The translations under genes and the position numbers were made by a program. The notes under the pieces are model-generated. The model had not been told where the DNA came from and made no database searches. It was given only the letters and a program-made list of their open reading frames with translations. Below are positions 10,631-23,274 of a DNA stretch of 64,000 nt, in pieces. The first letter of the stretch is position 1. Each line of letters starts with the position of its first letter. Source of the stretch: Toxonevra muliebris (Eukaryota; Arthropoda; Insecta; Diptera; Pallopteridae); the NCBI GenBank assembly GCA_963691655.1, contig OY829328.1, positions 80,976,400 through 81,040,399 on the forward strand, in the 5' to 3' direction.

Positions 10631-11640
10631 TTTTGCTGAGCACGCGTATCTTTTTTAACGCATAACGACGAAAAAGAGCAACAGCAAATACTATTTGGTG
10701 TTTTTTTCGTGGAAATTTACTCAGTTCTTAATCATGGAAAAAAACCAACAACGAATATAATTTCGTGTTTTGCTCGTGTAAATTTACTCAGTTCTCAATC
10801 ATGGCAGAATTATAACATGTGAGCGCAGCTTTAATTCTCTCTTCATTTTCTGAATTTTTTTTTCTACTACTTTTTTATATTTTGCTGAGCACGCATACTC
10901 TTTTGCATTAACGCAAAACGACGAAAAAGAACAACAACAAATATTATTTCGTATTTTCTTCGTGGAAATTTACTCAGTGCTTAATCATGGAAAAAAAAAC
11001 AACAAATGTAATTTCGAATTTTGTTCGTGTAAATTTACTCAGTTCTCAATCATGGAAAAAAACCAACAACAAATATAATTTCGTGTTTTGCTCGTGTAAA
11101 TTTACTCAGTTCTCAATCATTGCAGAATTATAACAGGTGAGCGCAGCTTTAACTCTCTCTTCCTTTTCTGAATTTTTTTTCTACTACTTTTTTATATTTT
11201 GCTGAGCACGCATTCTCTTTTGCATTAACGCAAAACGACGAAAAAGAACAACAACAAATATTATTTCGTATTTTTTTCAAGTAAAAAAAAAACAAACAAA
11301 TGTAATTTCGAATTTTGTTCGTGTAAATTTACTCAGTTCTCAATCATGGAAAAAAACCAACAACAAATATAATTTCGTGTTTTGTTCGTGTAAACTTACT
11401 CAGTTCTCAATAATGGCAGAATTATAACAGGTGAGCGCAGCTTTAATTCTCTCTTCCTTTTCTGAATTTTTTTCTACACAGAGAGAAATCTCTGTTTACG
11501 TTTTCTTGGTTCTCCATGCATTTGTTTTTGTATTTTTAACATTACTGGATCTTTGAAGCAACAAATCAAATTGTTGTTATTGTCTTGTTGTAAAGCTGCT
11601 GCCAACTGTTATAATTCTGCCATAATTCTCACTACTACTA
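10631..11640. repeat. Tandemly amplified MITE interior, three units
   Basis: Units begin TTTTGCTGAGCACGC at 10,631, about 10,880 and about 11,198 (periods about 250 and 317). Each holds inner sub-repeats (TTTACTCAGTTCTCAATCAT) with an AACAACAAATATAATTTCGT spacer. Each ends near GCAGAATTATAACAGGTGAG, which is the terminal motif of the MITE seen at 57,930-58,185. The inverted end TTATAATTCTGCCATAATT lies at about 11,610-11,630, closing the structure. Confidence 0.75.
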
Positions 11641-11644
11641 CAAA

Positions 11645-13100
11645 AACTATTCTTTGGTCTCTCAGTCAATGGAGAATGAATCTCACTAATAGCATATATG
11701 TGCATTATGTATGTATATATTTATTTAATTAAAGCGATTTTGCTTTCCCTCAGAAAAGTAGCTAGCGAGCATGAACCCGCTACCTAAATATTACCAAATG
11801 ATTAGAAATCATCCTTTTTTCGTTCCGTTCCGTATCAACATATATTTCCCCATTAAGAACTGCACTACACTTTCTAACCACTGGGAGGTGCTGCATATTC
11901 ACAAAGGAACGCGCATTTATACGCTTATTTCTCTCTTTTGTTTTAATGTCAATTGGCGCGCAGCGCACATTGATTTCGGTAGTTGGCATATATTTTACTT
12001 TTTTAATTGCAGATTTTATTTTAATGTCCCCGCCATTGCCATAGTAACTTTTTAGCTTTATATATTTGATAGCTGACGTTTAAATTTAATTGCGTTTGAA
12101 CTTTTCAGATTCTTTTTCGCCTTTGCAGCTTAATTAAAAATGCATTGTTGTTTAATACTAAATGGGTTTCATGGAATGCTTTAAGGATTTAAAAAAAAAA
12201 AATAAATGGTGAGTAGGTGTTTCTTTTTCTTATTTAATTACGTATTTTTTAAAAACTTTAAGTGTAAATAAAAATAAAATACGAAACGCATGTGGGTTCA
12301 AAAATTCTCTATCTTAAATGATTAAAAGTTCATAAATCAATCAGATATTCATGCAGAGGTATGCAAGCATCTTTATGCATTTAATCAAATCGTATCTCTA
12401 ATCGTATATTTGAAATCTGTCATCACAAACCGTCAACCAGAAACAGAAAAAAAAAAACAGAAAGTAACAAATTGTGCTGAATATTTACGCTTTTTGCACA
12501 CGACACACCATGAAATCAAAGTATGTTTGGGTGTATATGTGTGTATAAGTAACTGAGTATGTGTTTGTAAGTATTCGTGTACGTGTGAAAATATATATGT
12601 GTGAGATTTTATATGATAAATCTATATCAAAGCAAACAAATCGTTGAAAACAGAAACTGCTGCAAAAACGCCACAAAAAAGAAGGGGGAAAAAAGAATAA
12701 TAAAAAATCATACATTCATTATGCAGAGTCATGAATGCAGTATTTACTGCAATGAATTTGCAATTTTTGTACCAATCGTATTTCACAAAATAATAAATGT
12801 AATGATCACATATTCATGTACGAATCTGTTGGTCTATAAAAAACTTTATATGAATTTTGCATCTAAAAGCTTTTACAAGCTCATATTTGTTGGAATTAAA
12901 GTAGTTTTGCATTTTATTACTGGCAGTTGTAATAAAAAAATTTTATAGAACCTTAGTTTTTTATATTGATTGGAGGATAATAGGAAATGTGTAAAGGATA
13001 GCTTCAAGGTCGAAATCTTTTGACAGTTTTCTTTTTTTATAAGAATACATATATACCTAAAATAGTTGGCTATGCTAGTATCAGTATTAGTTTTCCTTCC
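11645..13100. other. Non-coding, no supported gene
   Basis: A 115-codon plus-strand frame at 12,601-12,948 has no recognisable motif, Kozak context or flanking splice signal. The stretch also has a TG-rich segment near 12,525-12,600. I see no gene. Confidence 0.5.
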
Positions 13101-13119
13101 TTATAAAATTGTGTTTGAT

Positions 13120-13455
13120 TCATGGCCAACGATCGATTTTTATCTCAGCTTTAGTGAGAAAGCCGACGTCTCTGCTTGATTGAATATAGCTGAACTTTTC
13201 TGTCATGTGTTATATACATGTGTACTATGTCGTGTTTGTGCCGATAAGTGTTGAGTGTCAAAAAAAAAACTTCAGAAAATAGAAAGAGAAAGAATGCAAA
13301 AACTTCAACAACAACGTCGTTCACGCGTTTTCCTTACACTCATACGAAATCAGTAAGAAACGAAGTTATGCTGTTATTTGTCGTCTACATACAATCAAGC
13401 AGAGAGTCGAGTTCTCCCAGTTTTATCTCATGTGCTTTAGTGACAACAGCAAAAT
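13120..13455. repeat. ATCAAGCAGAG repeat family, copy 1
   Basis: It contains CTCTGCTTGATTGAATATAG, ATGTCGTGTTTGTGCCGATA, CATACGAAATCAGTAAGAAA and ACATACAATCAAGCAGAGAG in this order. The same ordered blocks recur at 21,430-22,170, 26,800-27,320 and, inverted, 63,057-64,000. CTCTGCTTGATTG and its inverse flank the unit, so it can fold. No coding capacity is visible. Confidence 0.65.
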
Positions 13456-13694
13456 AGAGAGAGAGAGAGAGAAAAATTGAGATTTATCAATTGTGATTGC
13501 AGTGACGTAGCAGTTGTTGTTACTCAGAGTTGCCTGCGTTCGATACTCGGTATGGTCGAAAAGAAAAGGGGTGCCCAAAATTGTCTTATGGAAGTGCAAA
13601 CACCAATACATATAAACTTTATTATTATAAAGGAAAAAAGATCGTATGTTAAACAACAACAAAATCTACGTTGAAGATATCTCCCGCCAATGTG

Positions 13695-13865
13695 TACCAA
13701 CAGAGCATACGAAAGTGTTGTTGCTTTTTGCTCTTTGGTATAGGCAGATAATACACCAACAAAGCATATGAAAATGTTGTTGCTTTTTGCTCTTTGGTAT
13801 AGGCAGAGAATATACCAACAAAGCATGTGAAAATGTTGTTGCTTTGCTCTTTGATATAAGCAGTG
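13695..13865 (+). repeat. Tandem repeat, about 59 bp x 3
   Basis: Three successive units of the form ACCAACAAAGCATATGAAAA, TGTTGTTGCTTTTTGCTC, TTTGGTATAGGCAGA. The first is slightly divergent and the third shortened. The 122-codon minus frame with repeated blocks here only reflects the tandem structure. Confidence 0.8.
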
Positions 13866-14004
13866 AAGAGAGATGAGAAAAGAAAAAAACAATATTGTTT
13901 TGTGTATTTCGTATTGCTAAGTGCAGAGTGCTAAGTGTTTTTACAAAAACAAATGTGCACTGAGTGCATAAGACGTGGGCATTCCTGGAAAAAACATACT
14001 TTTA

Positions 14005-14150
14005 CACAGCACCACTTCCAGCTGAAGGAAAGCTTTTCTTCGCCATTACTTCATCATTCGGATTCGGTATGGAACTGTAGCTCCTTTCAATTCGTGTACA
14101 AATATAACTTGCATGCACAACATGAATGAATGCTCGGTCTAGGCTCTCTC
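14005..14150 (+). mobile_element. Degenerate SINE fragment
   Basis: It shares, in order, GCACCACTTCCAGCTG, TTCGGATTCGGTATGGAACT, GTAGCTCCTTTC, AAATATAACTTGC, CACAACATGAATGAATGC and CTCGGTC with the 3' two thirds of the SINE at 32,384-32,705. The tRNA-like head and the tail are missing. Confidence 0.6.
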
Positions 14151-14154
14151 AAAA

Positions 14155-16540
14155 ATTTCATTAATTTAATGAGGGGAGAATTCGGCTTAGCATACTTCCT
14201 CATTTTACTACAGGTTTGGCCATACAAAATAGTTACTTCCTTCATTTACTAAATTTCTCTATCTCTTTGAATTTTTCTAAGGTGTTTTAATTTTTTCGTT
14301 CTTCAAAATTGTGTTTATTTCATGACCAACGGTCAAAATGTATGATATTTTCATCGGAAAGAGGGTGGAAGGAGGGGGGAGGGAGTGAGAGAGGCTTAAC
14401 CTCAACTCGTATGAACTTTTCTTCCTCGTAAGATGAGATTATTTCTCTGAAATTCAGCAGAGGACAAAATCATACCTCGTCCACTTAGTTTAAGAGAAAT
14501 TTATTTCATGTCAGGACAACAATAAACAACATCATTTCTCTAGAAAATTGCATGGAGCGAAATAACACCCCATCAGCACAATATAAAATTATTGATAGTC
14601 AACTCAGCTGATTTTCCTTGTCAACACCTCATAGGACAAGATTATTCCGCAAGAAATCAGTAACATCCCTCGTAAACTCAGTTTAGGGCAAAATTGTGTC
14701 ATGCTAAATAAATTTTATTTTTAAAGTTTTAAGTTTAACTTTAAAACCTAAAAAAAATAATTATTTAATGAAACACTAAGTTGTAATTCAAGATTAATGT
14801 CATATATTTTTGCAACAGAGGAAAAAATGAGTAAACAGTCATCAATAACAAAATTTTCAAATAAGTACCCCCATGCGTATGAGTGACATTTAATTAAAAT
14901 AAATTAAATTAATATCTGTGGGTATGCAAACAAATGCGTATGCTATTTATTTATAAAAACATGCACACAGAGAAAAATTACTTGAAGTTCTCAGAAAATA
15001 ATAATTTAATAGATTTTGACATTCAAAAAAGTCAATAAGGAAACTATTGAAACAATAGTAAAAACTGTTGAATTAATAAGAAATTCTTATGAATATTTGC
15101 AGTAATGACCAATTCATAAAATGTTTTTTCTTTAAGTGTGAAGAATCATTTACATAGATTCCATACACAAATCATTCGCCTTTGCAAACGATTCACACTT
15201 TTAGTTCAGCTTGAATGAGTTTTGTAAATTGCTTTGAACAATTTTTATTTTTATTTTTTTTTTTTTTTTTTTACTTTTGCTTGGTTTTGGAAAATGAAAA
15301 AAACCGAAGAAGCAAAAGAAAAATCAACATCAGCATTTTATTTAGACAGAAATTTAAAAAATAACTGTAGACAAAAATAAAAACAACAAAAATAAAGCAC
15401 CTCAACTAATGTGCTTGCTACTGACTGACTGACTGTGCGAACTGTTATCTTATATTCATGCACACATGGACACACAAGAATTTCGATGATTTCCTCTTCT
15501 TCTGCAAACAAAAAAACCTCTGCTGAAGACAAATATCTAAACACACACACACACACATTTACAAGTAAGCATTTCTAGTGCTCATTCATATATGAAAAAT
15601 GCTGCATGCAACAAATATTTTTTGTTATTTTATGATTTTATTTTCGACTGACTTATGAATGACAAAAAAAATTGACATATCTGTTTAGCTGTTGTTGTTA
15701 TTGTTGTTTCTTACATTCTTGCTACACTCGCACACAGGTGCTACACTACGCCTACAGCTTTTTATATATTCCAAAGAGCATATAGCGTAAGTGCAACAAC
15801 AATGAGTTTTTCTTTTTCTTTTTCTTACTTTTTATTTCGTCATCATCATCGACGTCATTAGTAGCAAACTAGGCATGTGTGCTGTTGTATAAGTAAGTGT
15901 GTGTGTGTGTGCTTGTTTTCTTCTTATTATCTTTTTTCTGCATTGTTTTTACACACACACACACACACACAAGCATGTAGGTATGTATCTTTTGTATAAT
16001 TTTTTCTGTTTTTTGTTGCTTTTGTTTTTGCCAGCAATTTATTTTATCATTATCATTGACAACTGTGGCACCAGCACTAGCAGCAGTTGCGTTTCTAAAC
16101 ATGGAATGAACACAAACTTCTTATAAGACTCGAAGCAACAGTAAAGAAGAAAAAGAAAAATCGATTTAATTCTTATATAAACTTAATTAAAATATTTATT
16201 AAAAAATAATTATAAACTTCAATGTTTATGCTGCAACGAAATACATAAGCAGTGAATAATGGGGACAGCAAGGCGTATGAGTAATTATACTTGAATATTG
16301 CAAATTAAATTTGACTTTCATGAAAATAGTGAAGCACCAATTTAAAAATCTTTATATTAATACGCTAAGAAAAAGTGACCTATGTTAATGTCAATGTATT
16401 CGCACGAAACTTATATTGTTGGAAAGTTAAAGTGATGAAGTATAACACCACATAAGTTCCATGCAAATACATTGACGTAAACGCAGTTAAAAATATGTGA
16501 GAAGTCGCATGTGTACAACACAACAACAATAACAGTAGAG
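14155..16540. other. Non-coding with CA/GT microsatellites, no supported gene
   Basis: Short (AC)n or (GT)n runs occur at about 15,541-15,557, 15,897-15,911 and 15,951-15,970, and a T-run near 15,255-15,272. No frame with recognisable similarity is present. Confidence 0.55.
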
Positions 16541-16560
16541 TAGGTTTTTAACATTCAAAC

Positions 16561-16633
16561 AGTACAGAATTGTTTAACAGTATGAAATTGTTTAACAGTA
16601 CGAAATTGTTTAACAGTACAGAATCGTTTAACA
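16561..16633 (+). repeat. Tandem repeat, 18-19 bp x 4
   Basis: Four units of GAAATTGTTTAACAGTAC with one or two changes each. A short minisatellite of no visible function. Confidence 0.8.
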
Positions 16634-16981
16634 GCCGAGTAGTTTTTTTTTCATTTTAATTTTCACATAGTACACAATCGTTGGGAATCGAACACAAGGG
16701 AAGAGTAGAATGTTATGAATGTAAATGTGTGCTCTCAGTTAAGCGATTATACGAACAAAGAGTTTGATTTTTTTTCTTTTGAATACAACACTTTTGATAG
16801 AATATGTTGTTGTTGTGAATGTAATTGTGCGCTCTCATTTGAGCGACCATACCCGATCAATGAAATAAGTGAGTATATTTTCATGGACTACAATCCAGTT
16901 TTCATTTTTTTCGGGTCATCACATCAAAATAATTCAATCATATTTTCTTAAAATTTTGCATAGTAGAGAATTTCACACGAA

Positions 16982-17097
16982 TGCCTGGTTTTCACTATGT
17001 CAAATTCAGTTAAATTTACCAATATGTTGGCAAATTTTATATAGGAAATTCTCTCTTTCTCTCTTTTTGACAGGGAATATGACGTAGTGAAAACTAG
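16982..17097. mobile_element. MITE, CTGGTTTTCACTATGTC family, copy 2
   Basis: It begins TGCCTGGTTTTCACTATGTC and ends ATATGACGTAGTGAAAACTA. The interior ATGTTGGCAAATTTTATATA and CTCTCTTTCTCTCTTTTTGA align with copy 1 at 8,743-8,860. Confidence 0.75.
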
Positions 17098-17099
17098 TA

Positions 17100-17855
17100 A
17101 GGCTAGTGCATATTTTCGTAGAAATTATAACTCTAATTCTCTATCCATGTTCCACTTGAATGCAGTTACTTCATTGCATGCTTAAAATTCTGGTTAGCTT
17201 CAAGCATTTGTGTCTTATTCTGAATAAAAGAAGGCAAAATTAAAGCATATTAAAAGAAGAACAGTTTTATTTTTAAGAAAAATTCCAATAAATGTAATAC
17301 AATGCAAAACAGTTTTGAATTTTTTGCATAGCAACAAAAAAAAATAAAAGATTTTTCTTATTAAAATTCTGTTTTATTTAACATATTTCAATGTCAGAAT
17401 TGAAATATGTATGTTATTAGTATATTTTTTATTGAAAAGAGAAAACTTTTCTCACTCTATCTAAATACATAACAAAAAGTTTAATTTTTCTTTTATTATG
17501 CGGCAATAGCAATAAATCTTTTTTTACTGGCCGATTGAAGTAATTTCAATGTAAGGACGTTCCTTTTTAAACAAAATGCTCATCAACTGAATATTGGTTA
17601 TCAGTTGAAGTCTTTTGAATTAATTTTGACAAGATTCAACTGTAATACTTATGCATCTATATTATTTCCGCTATATTTCTGTATTAAGAAAATATTTCTA
17701 TTAAGTTAAATAAAATTTAAGAGATAATTTGCTCGTTTAAAACGTAATTCACATATAATTTGACCAAGTATAGTAATTATTGATTCAATGGCTTCTAAAA
17801 GTTTTGGGATTTAAATTTTTAAATCTGAAAACAAATAACATATTAGAAAGAAATA
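17100..17855. other. Non-coding, nothing recognised
   Basis: AT-rich sequence without supported frames or repeat boundaries. Confidence 0.5.
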
Positions 17856-17859
17856 CAAG

Positions 17860-18430
17860 AAATCTCTTTATGAAAAAACAAATCGTCGCCTGAGAATTGA
17901 TTTGGCGTACGGGCATAGGAATACTTATACACATACGCCAAATCAATTCTCTCGTTGGTGTTTGTTTTGTTATTTGTGTATGCAGATAATACGTTAGAAA
18001 ATTCTGAGAAATGCCGTTACTCATGTATTCTCTCTCTCTCTCATTTGTTATTTACTCCCGCTTAAGCAATTATTTTTACAACGATGAATGCAATGTTTTG
18101 TTCAATGAGCGAATTTTAAAAAACTTCCGACGCCAATATTTTGGAATTGGCTTAACCGATTTAAAATCTGAATTTTTGGCTTACCTCTTTAAATTGATAT
18201 ATAATATGGATCCTCTGGAATATGGGTGTAGTTACACTAATAAATATACAGATTGTCAGTGAAGGGGATTATTTTTATCTCTCACAAAATGGAAGTTCTC
18301 TTAAATCTGATAATTTTTGGCCAACCTACTCGTCAAGCTCTTTAAATTGATATATAATATGATATCTTAGCATTTCTGGATCTTCTGGAATAAAATTGTA
18401 GTTACACTAATAAATGTATAGATGAATACA
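17860..18430 (+). repeat. CTCGTTGGTGTTTGTTTTG repeat family, copy 1
   Basis: The ordered blocks AAATCTCTTTATGAAAAAA, TCGTTGGTGTTTGTTTTGTT, ATGCCGTTACTCATGT and GTAGTTACACTAATAAAT recur at 18,705-19,130 and 23,275-23,545. In this copy a 76-bp-family hairpin lies between the first two blocks. The last part is duplicated (18,170-18,255 and 18,310-18,425). Confidence 0.65.
17884..17952 (-). mobile_element. 76-bp hairpin element, copy 1 (right end truncated)
   Basis: The left arm CGTCGCCTGAGAATTGATTT and GGCGTA is complete. The loop GGCATAGGAATACTTATACA follows, then the right arm TACGCCAAATCAATTCTC, which stops 7 bases short of the full-length ends. It interrupts the CTCGTTGGTG repeat. Loop orientation matches copy 4 and is opposite to copies 2, 3 and 5. 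Confidence 0.85.
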
Positions 18431-18439
18431 ATAACAAAA

Positions 18440-18700
18440 TATTATTCATTGAATGTGATTTTGTTTGTATTTGTATTCTATTGAATCTTTGTTATCAGCT
18501 TAATATAAGTGAAACAGAGATGCAAAATTTGTAAAAAGCAAACGTCAAAAATCGTTGTAAAATCGTACGGTACAGTCACTTTGGACTCTTTCATTTTTGT
18601 CTCCCTTTCGTCGCCAACAAACAGAAAATCGGTGAGAGAAATTCGGGTAGAAATCGGTATGTACAAATAATACTCTCTCTTTTCGGATTTATTATATACT
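18440..18700. other. Non-coding spacer between two repeat copies
   Basis: No gene or repeat boundary is recognised. Confidence 0.4.
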
Positions 18701-18704
18701 AGCC

Positions 18705-19130
18705 GGTAAGGCTCTAGTAACTGAGGTAAAGAAAAATAAATCTCTTTATGAAAAAAAACAAATATGAAAAGAGAACCAAACTACTCGTTGGTGTTTGTTT
18801 TGTTATTTGTGTATGCAGATAATTCGTTAGATAATTTTGAGAGATGCCGTTACTCATGTCTTCTCGCTGTCACTCTCATTTGTTATTTACTCCCGCTTAA
18901 GCAATGATTTTTACAACGATGACTGCAATGCTTTGTTTAATGAGCGAATTTTAAAAAACTTCTGACGCTAATATTTTGGAATTGGCTTAACTGATTTTAA
19001 ATCTGAATTTGTGGCTTACCTACTCGTCAAGCTCTTTAAATTGATATATAATATGGATCCTCTGGAATAAGGATGTAGTTATACTAATAAATATACAGAT
19101 TGTCAGTGAATTGGTTTATTTTTATCTCTC
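18705..19130 (+). repeat. CTCGTTGGTGTTTGTTTTG repeat family, copy 2
   Basis: It opens ACTAGCCGGTAAGGCTCTAG. Unlike copy 1 it retains ATGAAAAGAGAACCAAACTA between the flanking blocks, which shows what the hairpin insertion in copy 1 replaced. It ends near GTAGTTATACTAATAAAT. Confidence 0.65.
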
Positions 19131-19309
19131 ACAAAATGGAAGTTTTCTCTCTCTCTCTCTCTTTTGCTCTTCTACGTCATTTAATTAGATCATTGTTCAT
19201 ATCTCAAAAGAGAGGACTTTTCTGTAATACAATAACAACAGCAACCTGCAATAACAGTTGAGACGCTGAGAAGAAAAGTGGTATAACTTCTACATTCAAA
19301 AAAAAGTAG

Positions 19310-19550
19310 AATAATTTTACTTAAGAGCAAAAGCAAAACGAAATATGTTCAGAGCAAAACTGAAACGAAATATGTTCAGAGCGAAAACGGAATAACAAAC
19401 TATGCTGTTCTTGCTCTGAAAAAATTGTTATACCATTTTTGCTCTTACTTTTAAGGCGTTTCGTTTTCACTCTAAACCGTATTACTTATGCCATTCTTGC
19501 ACTGACACTCTAAATTATTTCACTTTTGCTCTTATATAAATTTTAGCCCG
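19310..19550. repeat. AGAGCAAAA inverted-repeat element, second copy
   Basis: ACGAAATATGTTCAGAGCAA occurs twice on the left (direct sub-repeats), and TTGCTCTTACTTTTAAGGCG and TTTTGCTCTTATATAAATTT on the right form inverted counterparts. Related to 7,245-7,470. Confidence 0.5.
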
Positions 19551-19559
19551 CTTTTCCTC

Positions 19560-21425
19560 TCAGCCTGTCAATTTATAATAAAAATCATTTGATATTCTGT
19601 TCCTCCCTCTCTCTCTCTCGCTGTTTTTGAAATTGAATATTTATTTCTCATGAATGCTTCAATTGCAAGTATATAATTTACTTTTTTAATAAAATCTTAT
19701 AATTATTAAGTCGACAAGCAATTGTTACGTACTTATTCTCTCCAAACTAAATTTCATATTCTATTTTTAATATGTACGATCAGTAAATTATCAATTTCAT
19801 TACTTATTATTTTAAAGCTACTAACAGTAAGAGAATGCAGTTCAATTGAACTTTTCATTGCTGAAAAATTTATGTTGTATGGGCTTCCGTGTGTCTAATA
19901 AAGATGCGATTTGCTTCTCGATTTTTTTCTTTTTTCACTTTTGTTCTAGTTCTCAACTACCACGTGCTGACACCTTGGCAACTTTATGAGCTCATGAACC
20001 CTTCTAGCCATGATTTCTGCGCTATGAGATTGTAGAAGTAAATGAAATGATAAGAAAATTATTATTTCATTTTTTCTATGTCTTAAATGAGAAAAGTTTT
20101 TATTTTCTCGATAGTCTTTGGGTTCTATAGAATTTTTGCTCTTACCACTTCAAGCAACTACACTAAACATACTTTACTGCAATTTTGAAGTATTCTGTAC
20201 ACCAACCAGAAAACCTATTCTTAGTTATTTTCCAATTTTAAATTTTATTCAGCGCTTTTAATCACGTATACGCACCGATGGCTACACATAAAAAACACAC
20301 TGTAATTAAAATAGAAGAACTGGAAAACATTTAAACTCAAATTAACTTTAAATAATCATTGCGTCATTTGATGGAAGTGTGTAAGCGTGTGCAATATTGC
20401 AAAGCATACTGCCAATAATATCGCACATTATATTGTGACACTTGAAATCTTTAATTTCAGTCAGTATTTCAACTTAACTGTGTTAATATGTGATTGTGTG
20501 TGTGTGTGTGTGTGTGAAAGCATGAAGATTTTTTTCATTGTGCAATGATTTTCCAAGTTATAATCAGCACAACATGAAAGTGATACAATATAAAAAACCG
20601 AAGGCAAAAATTGCAACAAGTAATTAAAAAAGGAATAAAAAAAAAGAAAAGTAAAAAAAAAAAAACAAATACTGAAATGAATTGCTGTTGATGTGACAAT
20701 TTTGCATTGCAATTTCAATTGCAATTGATTGTCTGTCTGTTTGTCAGTCTGTCTTTTTGTCTATACAAGAATCTCATTTATATACATATGCATAAGTATC
20801 AATAAAAGCTGCACATGAAGCGTAAATAAATAATAAATAAGCATGCAACAATAGTAAAAAAAAAAAAATATATAAATTAATAACGAATACCCATATACAA
20901 TATTATTATTCATGATGTTGATGGTGATATTGATGGTGATGCTGATGACGATGATGGCTTCTATGCAGATGATATTGATATTGTTACTGTGGTTGTCTAT
21001 TTGTTATGATACTCTGTGCTGTGCTGTGCTGTTGACATTGACGTAAGCGTTTGTCCTGGCAACTTGTGTATATTGAAATCATATCTCAAGGACACGCATT
21101 TAAAAATATATGCGCTCAATTATATTGATAAATTAATAAATCATTGAAAAAATGATTTTCATAATAATTAATTATTATTAGCTTTACTTCAATGCATAAA
21201 ATTTGTTTGTTTTTGAAATATCGGTATTAGTTACATAGACGAAGTACTTAATTTATGAAGGCATACACATGTTGCGAGATGTCTCATCATTCTTTAAATG
21301 CCATCAATATTATGTTTCGGAGATACATACAATAGCTTTAGCATTGATTTATCACCATACTTATGAAAATTATAATGATCCTGAGAAGCATATTACATTG
21401 TCAATAAAAATTTAAATGCCAGCGC
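19560..21425. other. Non-coding with simple repeats, no supported gene
   Basis: It contains a GT run at about 20,495-20,516 and a GATGATGGTGAT-type trinucleotide-rich patch at about 20,911-20,985. No exon-like frame with splice signals was found. Confidence 0.55.
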
Positions 21426-21429
21426 ACAT

Positions 21430-22170
21430 CACAGAACGAGTTGTTGTTAAACTTTTTGAAGTGAAACTTTTTTAGTGAGGGTGAATCGAAAATTTTGCTA
21501 TCGAAATCGCGTTGTTGTTGCACTCATACGAAACTAATATAATAAGAAACGAAGTTATGCTGTTGTTAGTGTTTAGCGAATGAGGTGATATGGAGATCGG
21601 CTACATACAATCATACAGAGAGTCAACTCTTCTCTAATGAGCTTTAAAGAGAGGGAGAGAGAGAGCTTGATTCCATATAGCTGAACACTTTCCCCTCATG
21701 TGTTATATACGTGTACTATCAACAGAAAAAAGCTTTAGAAAATAGAGAGGGGAAGAGAGCAAAAACTTCAACAACAACGGTCAGGAGGAAAATCGAGTTT
21801 TTGTTGTACTCATACGAAACCAGTAAGAAACGAAGTTATGCTATAACAACTGCATAACTACAACAACTACATACAATCAAGCAGAGAGTCGACTTCTCTC
21901 AGTTTTATCGCATGTGCTTTAGTGAGAGAGCCGACTTAGATGCCTCTGCTTGATTGCATATACACCTATATATATGTATATATATATATGCTATATATAT
22001 AATTGTACTACGTCGTGTTGTACCGATAAGTGTAGAGAGTATCAGCAAAAGAAACAACAACAAAATAGAAAGAAGAAGATTGCGAAAACTTCAACAGAAT
22101 GTGTTAATAAATGTTTTCTAATAGTTATTTAATAAACAACAAAGTTTCACTTCTACTGTGAGTGCCTGCA
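21430..22170. repeat. ATCAAGCAGAG repeat family, copy 2 (partly duplicated)
   Basis: The CATACGAAACCAGTAAGAAA and ATACAATCAAGCAGAGAGTC blocks occur, with a variant repeat of the unit at 21,515-21,630 and again at 21,810-21,960. The right end AAACAACAAAGTTTCACTTC followed by TACTGTGAGTGCCTGCAG matches the end seen at 27,283-27,320 and inverted at 63,057. Confidence 0.65.
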
Positions 22171-22174
22171 GATA

Positions 22175-23270
22175 CATAGCTTTTAGATCGAAACTATTGA
22201 CTCTTCTAATTTTTTTTCATCTATGGACCTAACCTAAATGGATCATCTAAAAAAATCCAGTCTGATCGGATCATATCTTCTGTCCTAACTTTTGGCCTGA
22301 AGTTTTGAAATTTTCACTGAATATCCTGAAATATTGAAACAAATGAAAATGACACAATGGAGGGTACAAATACCCGGCAAATGACATACCAGTTATTCTT
22401 TAACATTTGAGACTCAGATGAGAAATCGGAGGGCAGGAAAGGGGGAGTATGCAAGAAACGACGGGAAAATGGGTAATTTTAACACAGAAACTCTCTAGGA
22501 ATGAAAATAGCTCCCAAAATGTTTTGATTTCCGTTATAGATTCGAAAACTATTGAACTTATTAACATAAAGTTTTCTCAGGGTAGGATTCCTAACTTGGT
22601 TCAAGTTCCTAATTATGAATGGGTATAGCACCTCCCATGCAACACATATGCTTTTTGGGTATATCTGCTGAAAATTTCACATACTACAAAAAAAAAAAAT
22701 AAATGTTTCACGGGTAGCGATGTACAAAGACCGAAAGTTACCGGTAATATTCAGTCTTTTTTGGTTAAATTTGTAATAATACACCCATATATCGCTCATT
22801 TACTAAAAGACTGTCATAACTCAAAAAACGCCAATTTTCAGAAAACGCGTTTAAAGTTTTCAATTGACTCCCACTTTGCAGAAAAAAGAAGAAATCTTAT
22901 AATTCTCACGTTCATATTAATATGAAATTTTTACACAATATGAAGTGTGACTTAATGAATAATTCTGCATCATTAACTCAAAAATCGTGTTTTTTTACTT
23001 ATGGCAGTCTTTTAGTAAATGAGCGATATGTATGTGCAAATTTGTTTCACATACTTTGTCATCATTGTTGTTGTGTTTTTCTCGAATGCAACTCTTCGTT
23101 TTATTTTGTTTGCACTAAAGTTATTGTTGTTTTTGTTTCAAATCAATTACCTACTCTCAGAATGAGCGTTCGCTCTTGGTTATTCTTTCTCTCTATTATA
23201 ATATTTTCCAGTAGCTCGGACGGATTGAAATTATTATAATACAATATTGTATTATATTGGTTAATAAAAA
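22175..23270. repeat. Unclassified repeat region with inverted pair
   Basis: TATCGCTCATTTACTAAAAG with ACTGTCATAA (22,794-22,823) is matched, inverted, by a GGCAGTCTTTTAGTAAATGA block followed by GCGATAT (about 23,002-23,030). That makes a foldback of about 235 bases. The phrase AGACCGAAAGTTACCG at 22,728 resembles GACCGAAAATTACCG at 23,590, so a larger element may span 22,720-23,690. No coding region was recognised. Confidence 0.45.
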
Positions 23271-23274
23271 ATAC

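Noticed and set aside
12601..12948. 115-codon plus-strand frame
   Set aside because: No recognisable motif, poor start context, AT-driven composition and no splice or promoter support.
13524..13892. 122-codon minus-strand frame with repeated motif
   Set aside because: The repetition comes from the 59-bp tandem DNA repeat.
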